From the NCBI RefSeq assembly GCF_016908355.1, contig NZ_JAFBDT010000015.1:1-62882 (forward strand): a DNA stretch of 62,882 nucleotides, in the 5' to 3' direction. Below, piece after piece: positions 33,652 through 42,571 of this stretch. The notes under the pieces were generated by a model that worked only from the letters and a program-made list of their open reading frames with translations, searched no databases and was not told where the DNA came from. The stretch's first letter is position 1, and each line of letters starts with the position of its first letter. Both the position numbers and the translations under genes were made by a program. The DNA comes from Fusibacter tunisiensis (GTDB lineage Bacteria > Bacillota > Clostridia > Peptostreptococcales > Acidaminobacteraceae).

Positions 33652-35595
33652 CTATTGTTCTTCATTTTTATTGAAAAAAGATTTTAACCCACGTTCTGAA
33701 ATTTCATCCAATAAGGATTTTGCAAACACTTCCAATTCAAGACTTCCCAATTCACCAATGTCTCTTGACCGAACTGAAACTCTATTCTCTTCAGCTTCTT
33801 TATCCCCGATAATCAACATATATGGGTTTTTCTCAAGTTGAGCTTCCCTAATTTTAAATCCAATTTTTTCGGCCCGGTCATCAAGGTTGACACGTATGCC
33901 CATCCCCTTAAGGCGGCTGGCTACTTCTTTAGCATGTGGAATGTGTCTGTCTGCAATTGTAAGAACCTTAACTTGAATTGGCGCAAGCCAAGTTGGAAAT
34001 TTCCCAGCAAACTCTTCAATCAAAATGCCCATAAATCTTTCTACGCTACCAAAAGCAACTCTGTGAATAACAATGGGTTGATGCTTTTCACCATCTTTCC
34101 CAATATAGGAAAGTTCAAATCTTTGTGGCAGTTGCATATCCAATTGAATGGTACCACATTGCCAAGTTCTGCCCAGTGAATCTTTTAAGTGGAAATCAAT
34201 TTTCGGGCCATAAAACGCCCCATCACCGGGATTCAATTTATATGGCATCTCCAGTTCCTCTAGAGCAGCCTGTAAGGAATCTTCAGCATGTTTCCAATCT
34301 TCATCAGAACCCATTGATTTTTCAGGACGTGTAGACAACTCTATATGATAACTGAAACCAAATTTTTTGTAGACTTCATCAATCAAGTTAACAACGCCAA
34401 TAATTTCGTCTTTAATCTGCTCAGGCAACATGAAAATATGCGCATCATCTTGTGTAAAAGCCCGAACCCGCATTAAACCGTGAAGGGCTCCAGACAATTC
34501 ATGACGGTGTACCCTGCCAATTTCACCAACCCGCATAGGCAGATCTTTATAAGATCTTAAATCTGTTTTATAGACCAACATGCCCCCTGGACAATTCATC
34601 GGCTTGATGGCATAATCTTCTTCATCAATTCTCAAAGAATACATATTTTCTTTATAGTGAAACCAGTGGCCAGACGTTTCCCACAAGTGTCTATTTAGAA
34701 TCATTGGGGTTTCAACCTCAACGTATTCGGCACGCTCATGTACTTCTCGCCAATATTTAAGCAGTTCATTTTTAACCACCATACCGTTTGGTAGCATAAA
34801 CGGAAAACCAGGCCCTTCTTCCATTAAAGCAAATAATTTGAGTTCCTTACCTAATTTTCTATGATCGCGTTTTTTTGCTTCTTCAAGCATTGTCAAATGT
34901 GCTTCCATCAAAGATGCTTTTGGGAAAGAAGTTCCGTAAATCCGCTGTAGCATTTTATTTTTTTCATCACCTCGCCAATAGGCACCCGCCAAGCTTAAAA
35001 GTTTGATACTTTTAACTTCTTTTGTGGACTGAACATGACATCCCGCACACAAATCCACAAATTCACCTTGCTTGTAAAATGAAATAATTTCATCTTCTGG
35101 CAAGTCATTTATAAGTTCAACTTTGTAAGTTTCGCCTTTTTCAGCCATAAATGCAATGGCTTCATTCCTTGGCAGCTCAAATCGCTCGAGCACCAAATTC
35201 TCTTTGATGATTTTTTGCATTTCTGCTTCTATGCGTTCTAAATCTTCTGGAACAAACTTATGGTCTGTGTCAAAATCATAGTAAAACCCGTTATCAATTG
35301 CAGGACCTATCGCAAGTTTTGTTCCTGGAAACAATCTTTTAACAGCCTGAGCCATAATATGCGAACTGGTATGTCTAAAGGCATGTGCACCTGCTTCATC
35401 TTCAAACTTAAACAAACTCAAAGTAGAATCTTCCATAATTGGATAAGAAAGATCAACTGTTCTTCCATTAATTTCACCCACAATTGCTTCTTTTGCCAAT
35501 CTACCTGAAATGGATTTGGCAACTTCATAAACTGTTGTGCCTTGATCATAATCTCTAACTGAACCATCTTTTAATGTTACTTGAACACGCTTCAT
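33652..35595 (-). CDS. thrS: threonyl-tRNA synthetase
   Basis: The 647-residue class II enzyme has an N-terminal TGS domain (about 1-60), an editing domain with HTSSHIMAQAVKRLFP near residue 75 and CAGCHVQSTKEVKSI near residue 182, a catalytic core with the motif 2 region near residue 365 (RVGEIGRVHRHELSGALHGL), and a C-terminal anticodon-binding domain (about 545-640). The ribosome site is AAAAGGAGG. It has a T-box leader. Confidence 0.98.
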   Translation of the reverse strand: MKRVQVTLKDGSVRDYDQGTTVYEVAKSISGRLAKEAIVGEINGRTVDLSYPIMEDSTLSLFKFEDEAGAHAFRHTSSHIMAQAVKRLFPGTKLAIGPAIDNGFYYDFDTDHKFVPEDLERIEAEMQKIIKENLVLERFELPRNEAIAFMAEKGETYKVELINDLPEDEIISFYKQGEFVDLCAGCHVQSTKEVKSIKLLSLAGAYWRGDEKNKMLQRIYGTSFPKASLMEAHLTMLEEAKKRDHRKLGKELKLFALMEEGPGFPFMLPNGMVVKNELLKYWREVHERAEYVEVETPMILNRHLWETSGHWFHYKENMYSLRIDEEDYAIKPMNCPGGMLVYKTDLRSYKDLPMRVGEIGRVHRHELSGALHGLMRVRAFTQDDAHIFMLPEQIKDEIIGVVNLIDEVYKKFGFSYHIELSTRPEKSMGSDEDWKHAEDSLQAALEELEMPYKLNPGDGAFYGPKIDFHLKDSLGRTWQCGTIQLDMQLPQRFELSYIGKDGEKHQPIVIHRVAFGSVERFMGILIEEFAGKFPTWLAPIQVKVLTIADRHIPHAKEVASRLKGMGIRVNLDDRAEKIGFKIREAQLEKNPYMLIIGDKEAEENRVSVRSRDIGELGSLELEVFAKSLLDEISERGLKSFFNKNEEQ

Positions 35596-35620
35596 ATTAA
35601 CGCCTCCTTTTAAGAAATAA

Positions 35621-35865
35621 AAAAACTCTCATCTCTAGCATATTTGCTAGGGACGAGAGTTGCTCGCGGTTCCACCCTAGTAGTCAATTTGACCACTCGA
35701 TACTTTTAACGCGGTAAGCGTTCTGCTTTCATGGGCTACTCACAGAAATGCTAAAAGTTAGTTTTCCTCCAAATTAAACATATTCTCCATTTCAGCCACG
35801 TGAAGAACTCTCTAAATGCCTCTGTTGAAGTACTCTTCTTTATAATCGCAAAATTATTAAATATT
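35621..35865 (-). promoter_or_regulatory. T-box leader of thrS
   Basis: The T-box AGGGTGGAACCGCG (35665-35678) is followed by a 16-base-pair interrupted terminator stem (AACTCTCGTCCCTAGC/GCTAGAGATGAGAGTT) and seven T residues. A specifier candidate reads GAAA-ACT (ACT at 35760-35762, a threonine codon). It fills most of the 325-base gap between thrS and the DUF445 gene. Confidence 0.94.
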
Positions 35866-35871
35866 AAAACA

Positions 35872-35900
35872 ATGATAATTCAAAATGTCATTTTTGTCAA
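35872..35900 (-). promoter_or_regulatory. thrS promoter
   Basis: A perfect TTGACA (35895-35900) and TATCAT (35872-35877) are 17 bases apart. Confidence 0.75.
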
Positions 35901-35920
35901 CGGGTCATTTATGAATTCTT

Positions 35921-36517
35921 TTAAAACAAATGTAAAACAAAGAATCCTTGAATTAGGCCAATAGCAAATCCTATAAGGCCACCCAATAATTCAATGTGTT
36001 TAAGTTCTCGTTTTGCAATGCGTAATGTCAACCGTTCAATTTCTTTAAAATCATACCCGTTAATCTTCGATTCAACCATTTGACTGATATCTATGGACTT
36101 AACAGCTTCATGACTTAATTTTTCAGCCATTTCAACCACCAGCTGGTCGCCATTTTCATCAATAATTTTTTCGATATTTTGTAAGATCATACCTTTAAAC
36201 ATTGAAGGGACCATGGCAGGCATTTTTGCGTCGGCAAGTGCCACAACCTTATCTTTAATAATGGAAACAACCCGCCTTTTGTCTAAGTCTTCCACAAAAT
36301 CATCAACTATTTGCTCGATGGATAAGAGTTCTTCAGCAACAACATCACCTATCGTTTTTGCAATTTCAGTTTTTCTTTTGGGAATCATGCCTTGGATCAC
36401 CAAAAAGTTACCCATAATGTGTACTGGTTTTACTGGTCTAAAGAGAAGTTTAATTGCAATTACATTTGTCATCCAACCAATAAGCGCACCCACTATTGCC
36501 AAAATCAATAATTTCAT
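35921..36517 (-). CDS. DUF445 family membrane protein
   Basis: The 198-residue protein has a membrane segment at each end (MKLLILAIVGALIGWMTNVIA and LLGGLIGFAIGLIQGFFVLHL) and a long helical soluble middle. The IGWMTNVIAIKLLFRP start is the DUF445/YheB-type signature. Function is not established. It lies 5 bases after hslO, at the end of the operon. Confidence 0.85.
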   Translation of the reverse strand: MKLLILAIVGALIGWMTNVIAIKLLFRPVKPVHIMGNFLVIQGMIPKRKTEIAKTIGDVVAEELLSIEQIVDDFVEDLDKRRVVSIIKDKVVALADAKMPAMVPSMFKGMILQNIEKIIDENGDQLVVEMAEKLSHEAVKSIDISQMVESKINGYDFKEIERLTLRIAKRELKHIELLGGLIGFAIGLIQGFFVLHLF

Positions 36518-36522
36518 CTTCT

Positions 36523-37404
36523 TTACGCCATACTTTCTATTAGTGTCTTTAGGTCATTCCTGCTAAATTGATATTTTGTATTGCAGAAATGGCAAGTGAG
36601 TTCAGCACCCCCATCTTCTGTCAATATTTCTGTAAGTGTGGATTTGCCAAGCGATTTTAAGCCCGCACCCATTTTTTCTTTTGAGCAATCGCACTGATAA
36701 TAAAGTGGATATCTTTCAAGTTCATCAAGACCGAGTCCAGCAAAGACTTGACCTGCAATTTGTTCTATTGTTAAGCCTTCTTCAAACAACTGGGTAATGG
36801 ATTTCATGCCGCTTAAATTAGACTCCAGTTGCTCAATGGTTGCCTCTGAAGCCTCAGGAAGCAACTGCACCAAAAATCCACCAGCCGATTTAACCCTAGC
36901 ATCTGGTGTTAAAAAAACACCAAGGCCAATTGCCGTTGCCTGTTGCTCAGATTGACCAAAATAATAAGTTAAGTCTTCCGCAATTTCACCTGAAACCAAA
37001 TCAGACTGACCAATAAACGGATCTTTCATCCCCATATCACGGATTACAACAACTTGGCCTTCTTTGCCAACAGCTTGCCCCACAGCAATCTTTCCCAAAT
37101 CATTGGTTTGGAGGCTTGCATGGGGTTCCGATGTATAGGCTTTTACATGTCCCTTGGTGTCAGCAACTGCCACCATCAACTGAATCTCTCCAGAACCCTT
37201 AATTTGCAATGTCAGCTTTTCTTTTTCTATTTTACTCATCATTCCCATCATCGCTGCGCCAGTTATCGTCCGTCCCAAAGCAGCAGTAGACATTGGTGAC
37301 AAATCATGTGTTTTTTGAGCAGAAGCCACCATTTCCGAAGTTTCTGCAACATAAATTCGAACTTCTCGATTGGTGGACATCCCTGTTAATAAATTTCCTG
37401 TCAT
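36523..37404 (-). CDS. hslO: Hsp33 redox-regulated chaperone
   Basis: The 293-residue holdase chaperone is switched on by oxidation that releases zinc. Its C-terminal zinc site is visible as CDC (about residues 239-241) and CHFC (about 271-274). The N-terminal domain ITGAAMMGMMSKIEKEKLTLQ is typical. The start is the ATG at 37404, which shares one base with the stop of the methyltransferase gene (TAATG). The frame could start earlier, but without a ribosome site. Confidence 0.95.
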   Translation of the reverse strand: MTGNLLTGMSTNREVRIYVAETSEMVASAQKTHDLSPMSTAALGRTITGAAMMGMMSKIEKEKLTLQIKGSGEIQLMVAVADTKGHVKAYTSEPHASLQTNDLGKIAVGQAVGKEGQVVVIRDMGMKDPFIGQSDLVSGEIAEDLTYYFGQSEQQATAIGLGVFLTPDARVKSAGGFLVQLLPEASEATIEQLESNLSGMKSITQLFEEGLTIEQIAGQVFAGLGLDELERYPLYYQCDCSKEKMGAGLKSLGKSTLTEILTEDGGAELTCHFCNTKYQFSRNDLKTLIESMA

Positions 37405-38156
37405 TAAATTTGTTCCTTTCTTTTTGCAATAAAACAAATGCGATGCGATTCTGGATGCACCGGTTTAAAACTATCACCATCCAAAATTTCTAACAGTTCA
37501 AACTGATTGTAAAGCAAGTCTTTAATTTCGTCAATCCCATAAGCCCGCTGCAAATGATACTCCTCATATCTGGAATAACCTGCCGAACTCTCAACAAAAA
37601 GTGTCAATAAAAAACTCAACTGTTTTAAGTTGGCATCATATTCATTTTCCCAAATATAGGCAGCGTTTTCAAAAGTTTCGGCAAAAGTAGAATTGCCAAT
37701 AACTTGTTTAAATTTATATTCCGAACTTAAATCAAATATAAGGAGGCCCTCGGGATTCAGGTGAGATGCAGCTGAATCCAGCATACTTCTAAAATCTTCT
37801 GTTTCGACCAAATAATTCATTCCATCGCAAACTGAGAAGATAACATCATAGTTTTTCTTTGTGTTAAACGTTTTCATGTCTTGATTATAAAATCTTATTC
37901 TGAGACCTGCTTCAGAAGTTTTTTGAGAGGCAACAGCAAGCATCTCTTCAGACAGATCTAATCCTTCTAAAATATAAGACCTTTTAGACAATTCAATTGC
38001 CAAATTGCCTGTACCTGTTGCCAATTCCAAAAGTTTGCGGCTGTTGGGTTTTAGCGCTTTAATTTTGTCGTTTAACCGGTCTGCCCAAGCGGTGTAGTCC
38101 ACATCATACTGCATGATGTCATATACAAACGCAAACTTATCATACGGCACACTCAT
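37404..38156 (-). CDS. class I SAM-dependent methyltransferase
   Basis: The 250-residue protein has the methyltransferase motif I ELATGTGNLAIEL (about residues 43-55), an acidic strand LEGLDLSEEML (about 62-72) and a VIFSVCDGMNYL segment. The substrate is not known. The ATG at 38156 follows GGGGGTG; it overlaps hslO by one base, implying coupling. Confidence 0.85.
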   Translation of the reverse strand: MSVPYDKFAFVYDIMQYDVDYTAWADRLNDKIKALKPNSRKLLELATGTGNLAIELSKRSYILEGLDLSEEMLAVASQKTSEAGLRIRFYNQDMKTFNTKKNYDVIFSVCDGMNYLVETEDFRSMLDSAASHLNPEGLLIFDLSSEYKFKQVIGNSTFAETFENAAYIWENEYDANLKQLSFLLTLFVESSAGYSRYEEYHLQRAYGIDEIKDLLYNQFELLEILDGDSFKPVHPESHRICFIAKRKEQI

Positions 38157-38157
38157 G

Positions 38158-39255
38158 CTACACCCCCACCACATACACACTATAAATCACATACCCGTAA
38201 AAAATAAGGGTCACAGCCAATGGCAACAACTTCATCGCATTTACACGTATGCCATCACCACGCCAAATCTTATACTTGGAAACTGCTTTAACCTCTTTTA
38301 AACGTTGAAGATCTGTAACCATTGGTACAATTGGACCAGAGGTTGTAAACCTAGGCTCAATATGAAGGGTCTCATCTTCAACAGTAATTATTTCATAGGG
38401 TTTCGCTTTAACAAGCAAGGTATCTCCTACTTCATATCTTGGATAATACCGCATTATTCTTGAAAGCATTGCCTTAACACCTACAAAAGAAGCAATTGAT
38501 AAAATAGCATAAAATACAATGACGCCTAAAATCACTTCGGGTGCATCTAAAACAGGATCTGACTGGAAGCCTTCCACATATTCTGATGATACACCGTTGC
38601 TGCTAAGGTTCACAACAAATCCAATAATAACTGCAACGGCATTGTTGGCTGCATGGGCAATTACCCCGGCCCAAATAGAACCTGTCAGTTGAACCAAGTA
38701 ACCGAATATTAGGCCAAGTGTAATGGGTCCCAATAGATTTTGAGGATTAAAATGAAAGACACCAAATAATACCGCGCTAAAAATTACCGCACGTTTCATA
38801 TCAACTTCATTCTCATAAGCGTTTAACACCATGCCTCTAAAAAAGAATTCCTCACAAACACCCGCGGTAAAAGAAATAACAAAAAGATAGAGGATCAAAT
38901 CGCCTAAACTTGTGGCTGTTGGAATCGGCACTGCCACAGATGTACTGAACAATTCAATAATAAACAAAGCAAGCAAATTCACCAGTGCAATTACTGGAAC
39001 TAGAAAAAGTGCCATAACCACTATCAAAATAGCGACTTTAAAGGGAATCTTTTTAAGTCTAAAAACACGCTTTATGTCTTTTTTAGTTGCCCATGCATAA
39101 ATTAAAATGGGTAAGAGCAATATGCCATATTCGGTAATAATCAGTCCAATAATTGTATCCACACTTTGAACATAAGCACCCAATGTCAGAAACACAAAAG
39201 CCAACACAAGAAAAAGCAGATTGGCTTCACTAATTTTAAAATGATTCGTGTTCAC
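38158..39255 (-). CDS. CPBP family intramembrane metalloprotease
   Basis: The 365-residue membrane protein has about eight helices and the CAAX/CPBP protease motifs EEFFFRG (about residues 140-146) and FGVFHFNP (about 168-175), whose Glu, Arg and His residues are the expected active-site ligands. An unusual soluble C-terminal region (about 275-345) precedes a final membrane segment (LLPLAVTLIFYGYVIYSVY). The start is GTG with AGGTG upstream. The substrate is unknown. Confidence 0.85.
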   Translation of the reverse strand: MNTNHFKISEANLLFLVLAFVFLTLGAYVQSVDTIIGLIITEYGILLLPILIYAWATKKDIKRVFRLKKIPFKVAILIVVMALFLVPVIALVNLLALFIIELFSTSVAVPIPTATSLGDLILYLFVISFTAGVCEEFFFRGMVLNAYENEVDMKRAVIFSAVLFGVFHFNPQNLLGPITLGLIFGYLVQLTGSIWAGVIAHAANNAVAVIIGFVVNLSSNGVSSEYVEGFQSDPVLDAPEVILGVIVFYAILSIASFVGVKAMLSRIMRYYPRYEVGDTLLVKAKPYEIITVEDETLHIEPRFTTSGPIVPMVTDLQRLKEVKAVSKYKIWRGDGIRVNAMKLLPLAVTLIFYGYVIYSVYVVGV

Positions 39256-39263
39256 TTCCTCAC

Positions 39264-40421
39264 CTACCTCTCATCTTTTATGCTATTCGTGTACTTTAGC
39301 AACCGAATATAACTTTCGATGCCATCCATTAAAGCCTGTTCATCCAAATTGAATTTTGGATGGTGTAAGGGATATACAAACCCCTTTTCTTCATTTCGTA
39401 CACCTAAGAAATAAAAGAGTCCAGGCACTTTTTTCTGATAATATGAAAAATCTTCACTGATCATTTGGGGCTTTTGAATGGTTGCAAGATCACCATTAAC
39501 CTTTTTAAAAGTCTCATAAAGGTTTACATCATTTACAACAGGCGGATACAAATCTCGTATTTCGAGTTCGTATTCAATCGCGTAGGCTGCTGCTACGCCT
39601 TGGACATATGTTTTAATCCGATTTATAATAACTTGAAACACATCCTGATTGTAGGCTCTAATGGTGCCTTCCAAATTTGCAGTTCCTGCAAGAATGTTTC
39701 TCCGTTCCCCTGAAGTGAATTTCCCAACCGTTAACACTGCAGGTTCTATTGGGTCAATATTTCTGGAAACGATAGACTGAAGTCCTAAAACCATTTCAGA
39801 TGCAATTAAAACAGCATCTAATCCCATATTAGGCATGGCACCATGTGCAGATTTAGCAATAAGTTTAAGATCAAATTCTCCCACCATGGCCATCATAGGG
39901 CCAGGACAACTGGATACTTTTCCCTGCGCCAATTCTGGGTAAACATGAATGCCGTAAATTTCATCAATTTTGTACGTCTCAAAAATACCCGCCTGTATGA
40001 GTGGGTCTGCACCACCAGGTCCTTCTTCTGCAGGCTGAAAAATCAGAACAATATGATTCATAACGCTTACTTCCGGATCTGATAAATACTTTGCAAGACC
40101 AAGCAGCATTGCCATATGTCCATCATGGCCACAAGCATGCATCATGCCTGGATGTTCTGACTCAAAACTTTCGCCTGTTTCTTCACCAATTGGCAAGGCG
40201 TCCATGTCTGCTCTAAAGGCTAGAGTTTTTTGAGGTCTTATGCCTTCAATAAAGGCAACAATTCCTGTTTCAAGAACAGATTCATAACGGATGCCCATTT
40301 GGTCCAGTTGAGATTTTATAAAGGCCGATGTTTTGTACTCTGCATGTCCTAACTCTGGTATCTTATGAAGCGTACGTCTCATTGTTTTAACATATGTTAA
40401 GCGTTCAGTATGCGATTTCAT
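39264..40421 (-). CDS. M20 family amidohydrolase/peptidase
   Basis: The 385-residue metalloenzyme has the M20D signature HACGHDGHMAMLLGLAKYL (about 84-102) and PAEEGPGGADPLI (about 119-131), plus a dimerisation domain around 165-275. The family covers hippurate hydrolases, IAA-amino-acid hydrolases and N-acetyldiaminopimelate deacetylases, and I cannot separate them. I chose the ATG at 40421 (GGGGGG, nine bases) over the longer frame that would start in the hpt stop region. Confidence 0.87.
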   Translation of the reverse strand: MKSHTERLTYVKTMRRTLHKIPELGHAEYKTSAFIKSQLDQMGIRYESVLETGIVAFIEGIRPQKTLAFRADMDALPIGEETGESFESEHPGMMHACGHDGHMAMLLGLAKYLSDPEVSVMNHIVLIFQPAEEGPGGADPLIQAGIFETYKIDEIYGIHVYPELAQGKVSSCPGPMMAMVGEFDLKLIAKSAHGAMPNMGLDAVLIASEMVLGLQSIVSRNIDPIEPAVLTVGKFTSGERRNILAGTANLEGTIRAYNQDVFQVIINRIKTYVQGVAAAYAIEYELEIRDLYPPVVNDVNLYETFKKVNGDLATIQKPQMISEDFSYYQKKVPGLFYFLGVRNEEKGFVYPLHHPKFNLDEQALMDGIESYIRLLKYTNSIKDER

Positions 40422-40445
40422 TCTATTGCGCCCCCCATTCAGTTC

Positions 40446-40480
40446 AAATAAACACCCTGCTTTCAATTTGAAAACAGGGT
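40446..40480 (-). terminator. terminator of hpt
   Basis: An eleven-base-pair stem ACCCTGTTTTC/GAAAGCAGGGT with a five-base loop lies just after the hpt stop on the minus strand; the following T tract is short, so readthrough into the M20 gene is likely. Confidence 0.65.
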
Positions 40481-40486
40481 CTACCA

Positions 40487-41017
40487 TCAATCTACAAAAG
40501 CAAAAACATGATCGATATTTCTAAAATAATCACCATAATTCAACCCATATCCCACAATAAATTGATCTGGAATCTCAAAGCCAACATAATCCGGTTCATA
40601 ATCCACCTTACGTCTGCTCGGTTTATCCAAAAGAACACAAGCTTTAATGCTTTTAGGATTTCTCTTGCTTAATATTTCTATAACACCAGTCATGGTCAAG
40701 GCCGAATCGGTTATATCATCCACGATAAGCACATCATATTCTGTTAAATCTACGTTTATATCTTGTACAATCTTAACTTTACCGGTGGTTTTTTCACCAT
40801 GTCCATAACTTGAAGTGGTCATGAATTCCACTCGAACAGGAAGATCAATTTTCCTTACCAAGTCCGCGGTAAAAATAAAGCTTCCCTTTAAAAGTGAAAT
40901 AACAAGCAAATTTTTATCCTGATAAGCAATCGATAAATCACGTCCTAACTCAGCCACTCTTTTGTCAATTGTTTCCTTTGATAGGAGTACTTCTCGTTTC
41001 TTATTTTCTATACTCAT
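40487..41017 (-). CDS. hpt: hypoxanthine phosphoribosyltransferase
   Basis: The 176-residue purine salvage enzyme makes IMP or GMP from hypoxanthine or guanine and PRPP. The PRPP motif is VLIVDDITDSALTM (about 93-106), and LLVISLLKGSFIF (about 35-47) is the substrate loop. The start is the ATG at 41017 with GGAGG; a frame start at 41029 lies in the ribosome site. Confidence 0.96.
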   Translation of the reverse strand: MSIENKKREVLLSKETIDKRVAELGRDLSIAYQDKNLLVISLLKGSFIFTADLVRKIDLPVRVEFMTTSSYGHGEKTTGKVKIVQDINVDLTEYDVLIVDDITDSALTMTGVIEILSKRNPKSIKACVLLDKPSRRKVDYEPDYVGFEIPDQFIVGYGLNYGDYFRNIDHVFAFVD

Positions 41018-41050
41018 GTTAGCCTCCATACATTATTTGATTTAACTTTT

Positions 41051-41079
41051 ATTTTATCTTATAAGATACCAATTTTCAA
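41051..41079 (-). promoter_or_regulatory. hpt promoter
   Basis: TTGAAA (41074-41079) and TAAAAT (41051-41056) are 17 bases apart. It is divergent from the promoter of the 41200 gene. Confidence 0.7.
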
Positions 41080-41138
41080 GCATTCAAATCACACTTAACC
41101 CATTACGGGAAATTAATATTTTTCAGAATTGAAACTCA

Positions 41139-41168
41139 TTGCATTGTTGCTTCATCAAATAGTAAAAT
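41139..41168 (+). promoter_or_regulatory. promoter of the CD0519-type gene
   Basis: TTGCAT (41139-41144) and TAAAAT (41163-41168) are 18 bases apart, about 30 bases before the start. Confidence 0.55.
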
Positions 41169-41199
41169 GAAATCATAAGTGTATTAAGGGGGGTTATAT

Positions 41200-42375
41200 A
41201 TGGAGCAACACGTAACAAAGCAAAAGAAGGCTATTACCCTAGAAACATTTGTTTTTCTATTTTTGTTTGGGGCTATAGCTGTCTACTTATCACTTGAAAT
41301 GGGCGTTGATAAGATGTTCAACACCATTATGAACACAGCGCACTATCTCTTGATTGACGTTGTGTTTTTTATTATGGCTGTTGCAGTTTTAGCAGGCGCA
41401 TTTGCAGCGCTTTTATCTGAATTCGGGGTCGTTGCTTTGATTAACAAGATTATTTCTCCAATCATGAAGCCTGTTTATGGCCTTCCTGGTGCTGCATCTC
41501 TAGGAATGCTCACCACCTACCTATCCGATAATCCAGCCATTATTTCACTGGCTCAGGACAAGGGGTTTAAGAAGTATTTCCTAGACTACCAACTGCCAAC
41601 CCTATGTAATCTAGGGACCGCTTTTGGAATGGGTCTCATTCTAACCACCTATATGATTGGATTGGGAGATGGTGTTGAATACATCATTCCTGTACTTGTG
41701 GGAAATGTTGGTGCAGTGATTGGCAGTGTGTTCAGTGTCCGAATTATGATGGTTCACACAAAAAAGTTTTATGATGTGACACATAACAAAACTGAGATTA
41801 TTCCGGCAAATGATAACTTAAACAAATTAAGAGAAGTACGCGTTGGTAATATTTTCGAACGGGTCCTTGACGCAACACTTGAAGGTGGTAAAACAGGTGT
41901 TGAATTGGGACTTGCTATTATTCCTGGCGTTGTCATTATTTGTACACTGGTTATGATATTTACTTTTGGTCCTTCTATAACACCAGAAGGTCTTGAAGTC
42001 TACACAGGCGCAAAAAAAGAAGGGGTTGCATTGTTTCCGAAATTCGGTGCACTTTTAAGCCCAATTTTAAACCCGCTATTTGGTTTTACAAGCGCCGAAG
42101 CTATTGCTTTCCCCATTACAGCTTTGGGTTCTGTAGGTGCAGCTATGGGCCTTGTAAAAGATTTCATTGCTAAAGGGCTTATTGGGCCTAGCGATATTGC
42201 TGTCTTTACCGCTATGGGCATGTGCTGGAGTGGTTATCTTTCCACCCATGTTGGCATGATGGATGCGCTGGGCGTGAGAAAACTCTCCTCAAAAGCTATT
42301 TTATCGCATACAATCGGTGGGGTAATGGCCGGCATCTCCGCTCATTATTTATATCTATTAACCACTCTTTTATAA
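41200..42375 (+). CDS. CD0519/CD1768-type membrane protein (nucleoside-recognition Gate domain)
   Basis: The 391-residue protein has about ten to eleven membrane helices, including FVFLFLFGAIAVYLSL, a Gate-domain-like segment (VALINKIISPIMKPVYGLPG) and TTYLSDNPAIISLAQ. Homologues are annotated in Clostridioides as a CD0519/CD1768 family; the transported substrate is unknown. It is a solitary plus-strand gene with its own promoter, GGGGGG ribosome site and terminator. Confidence 0.78.
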   Translation: MEQHVTKQKKAITLETFVFLFLFGAIAVYLSLEMGVDKMFNTIMNTAHYLLIDVVFFIMAVAVLAGAFAALLSEFGVVALINKIISPIMKPVYGLPGAASLGMLTTYLSDNPAIISLAQDKGFKKYFLDYQLPTLCNLGTAFGMGLILTTYMIGLGDGVEYIIPVLVGNVGAVIGSVFSVRIMMVHTKKFYDVTHNKTEIIPANDNLNKLREVRVGNIFERVLDATLEGGKTGVELGLAIIPGVVIICTLVMIFTFGPSITPEGLEVYTGAKKEGVALFPKFGALLSPILNPLFGFTSAEAIAFPITALGSVGAAMGLVKDFIAKGLIGPSDIAVFTAMGMCWSGYLSTHVGMMDALGVRKLSSKAILSHTIGGVMAGISAHYLYLLTTLL

Positions 42376-42383
42376 AAAAAATT

Positions 42384-42424
42384 GGCACTTGAGGAACGAA
42401 GACGTTTCTAAAGTGCCTTTTTTT
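42384..42424 (+). terminator. terminator of the CD0519-type gene
   Basis: A compound hairpin (GGCACTT/AAGTGCC outside GAACG/CGTTTC) is followed by a seven-T run on the plus strand. Confidence 0.88.
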
Positions 42425-42430
42425 ATGTAG

Positions 42431-42562
42431 TTATTTTCGGCGATACAGTTCGCTTTTTATTTCTTTTAAAATAAACAATATTTTGTTTAATGTGTATTGA
42501 ATCGATACAAGTACAATGAAAAAAAATATAATTCCAATCCACTCAAATTTCAGCAATTCCAT
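42431..42562 (-). CDS. 43-residue single-pass membrane peptide
   Basis: This short ORF begins at an ATG with AAGGAGG four bases upstream and runs 43 residues to a TAA. Translation gives MELLKFEWIGIIFFFIVLV (one membrane helix, about residues 8-28), then a basic, helical tail ending YRRK. The ribosome site starts within the stop codon of the deacetylase lipoprotein gene, so it is likely coupled to it. Function unknown. Confidence 0.7.
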   Translation of the reverse strand: MELLKFEWIGIIFFFIVLVSIQYTLNKILFILKEIKSELYRRK

Positions 42563-42571
42563 AAGGCCTCC

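Noticed and set aside
42000-42221. 73-residue minus-strand ORF inside the CD0519-type gene
   Set aside because: A shadow of the real plus-strand gene.
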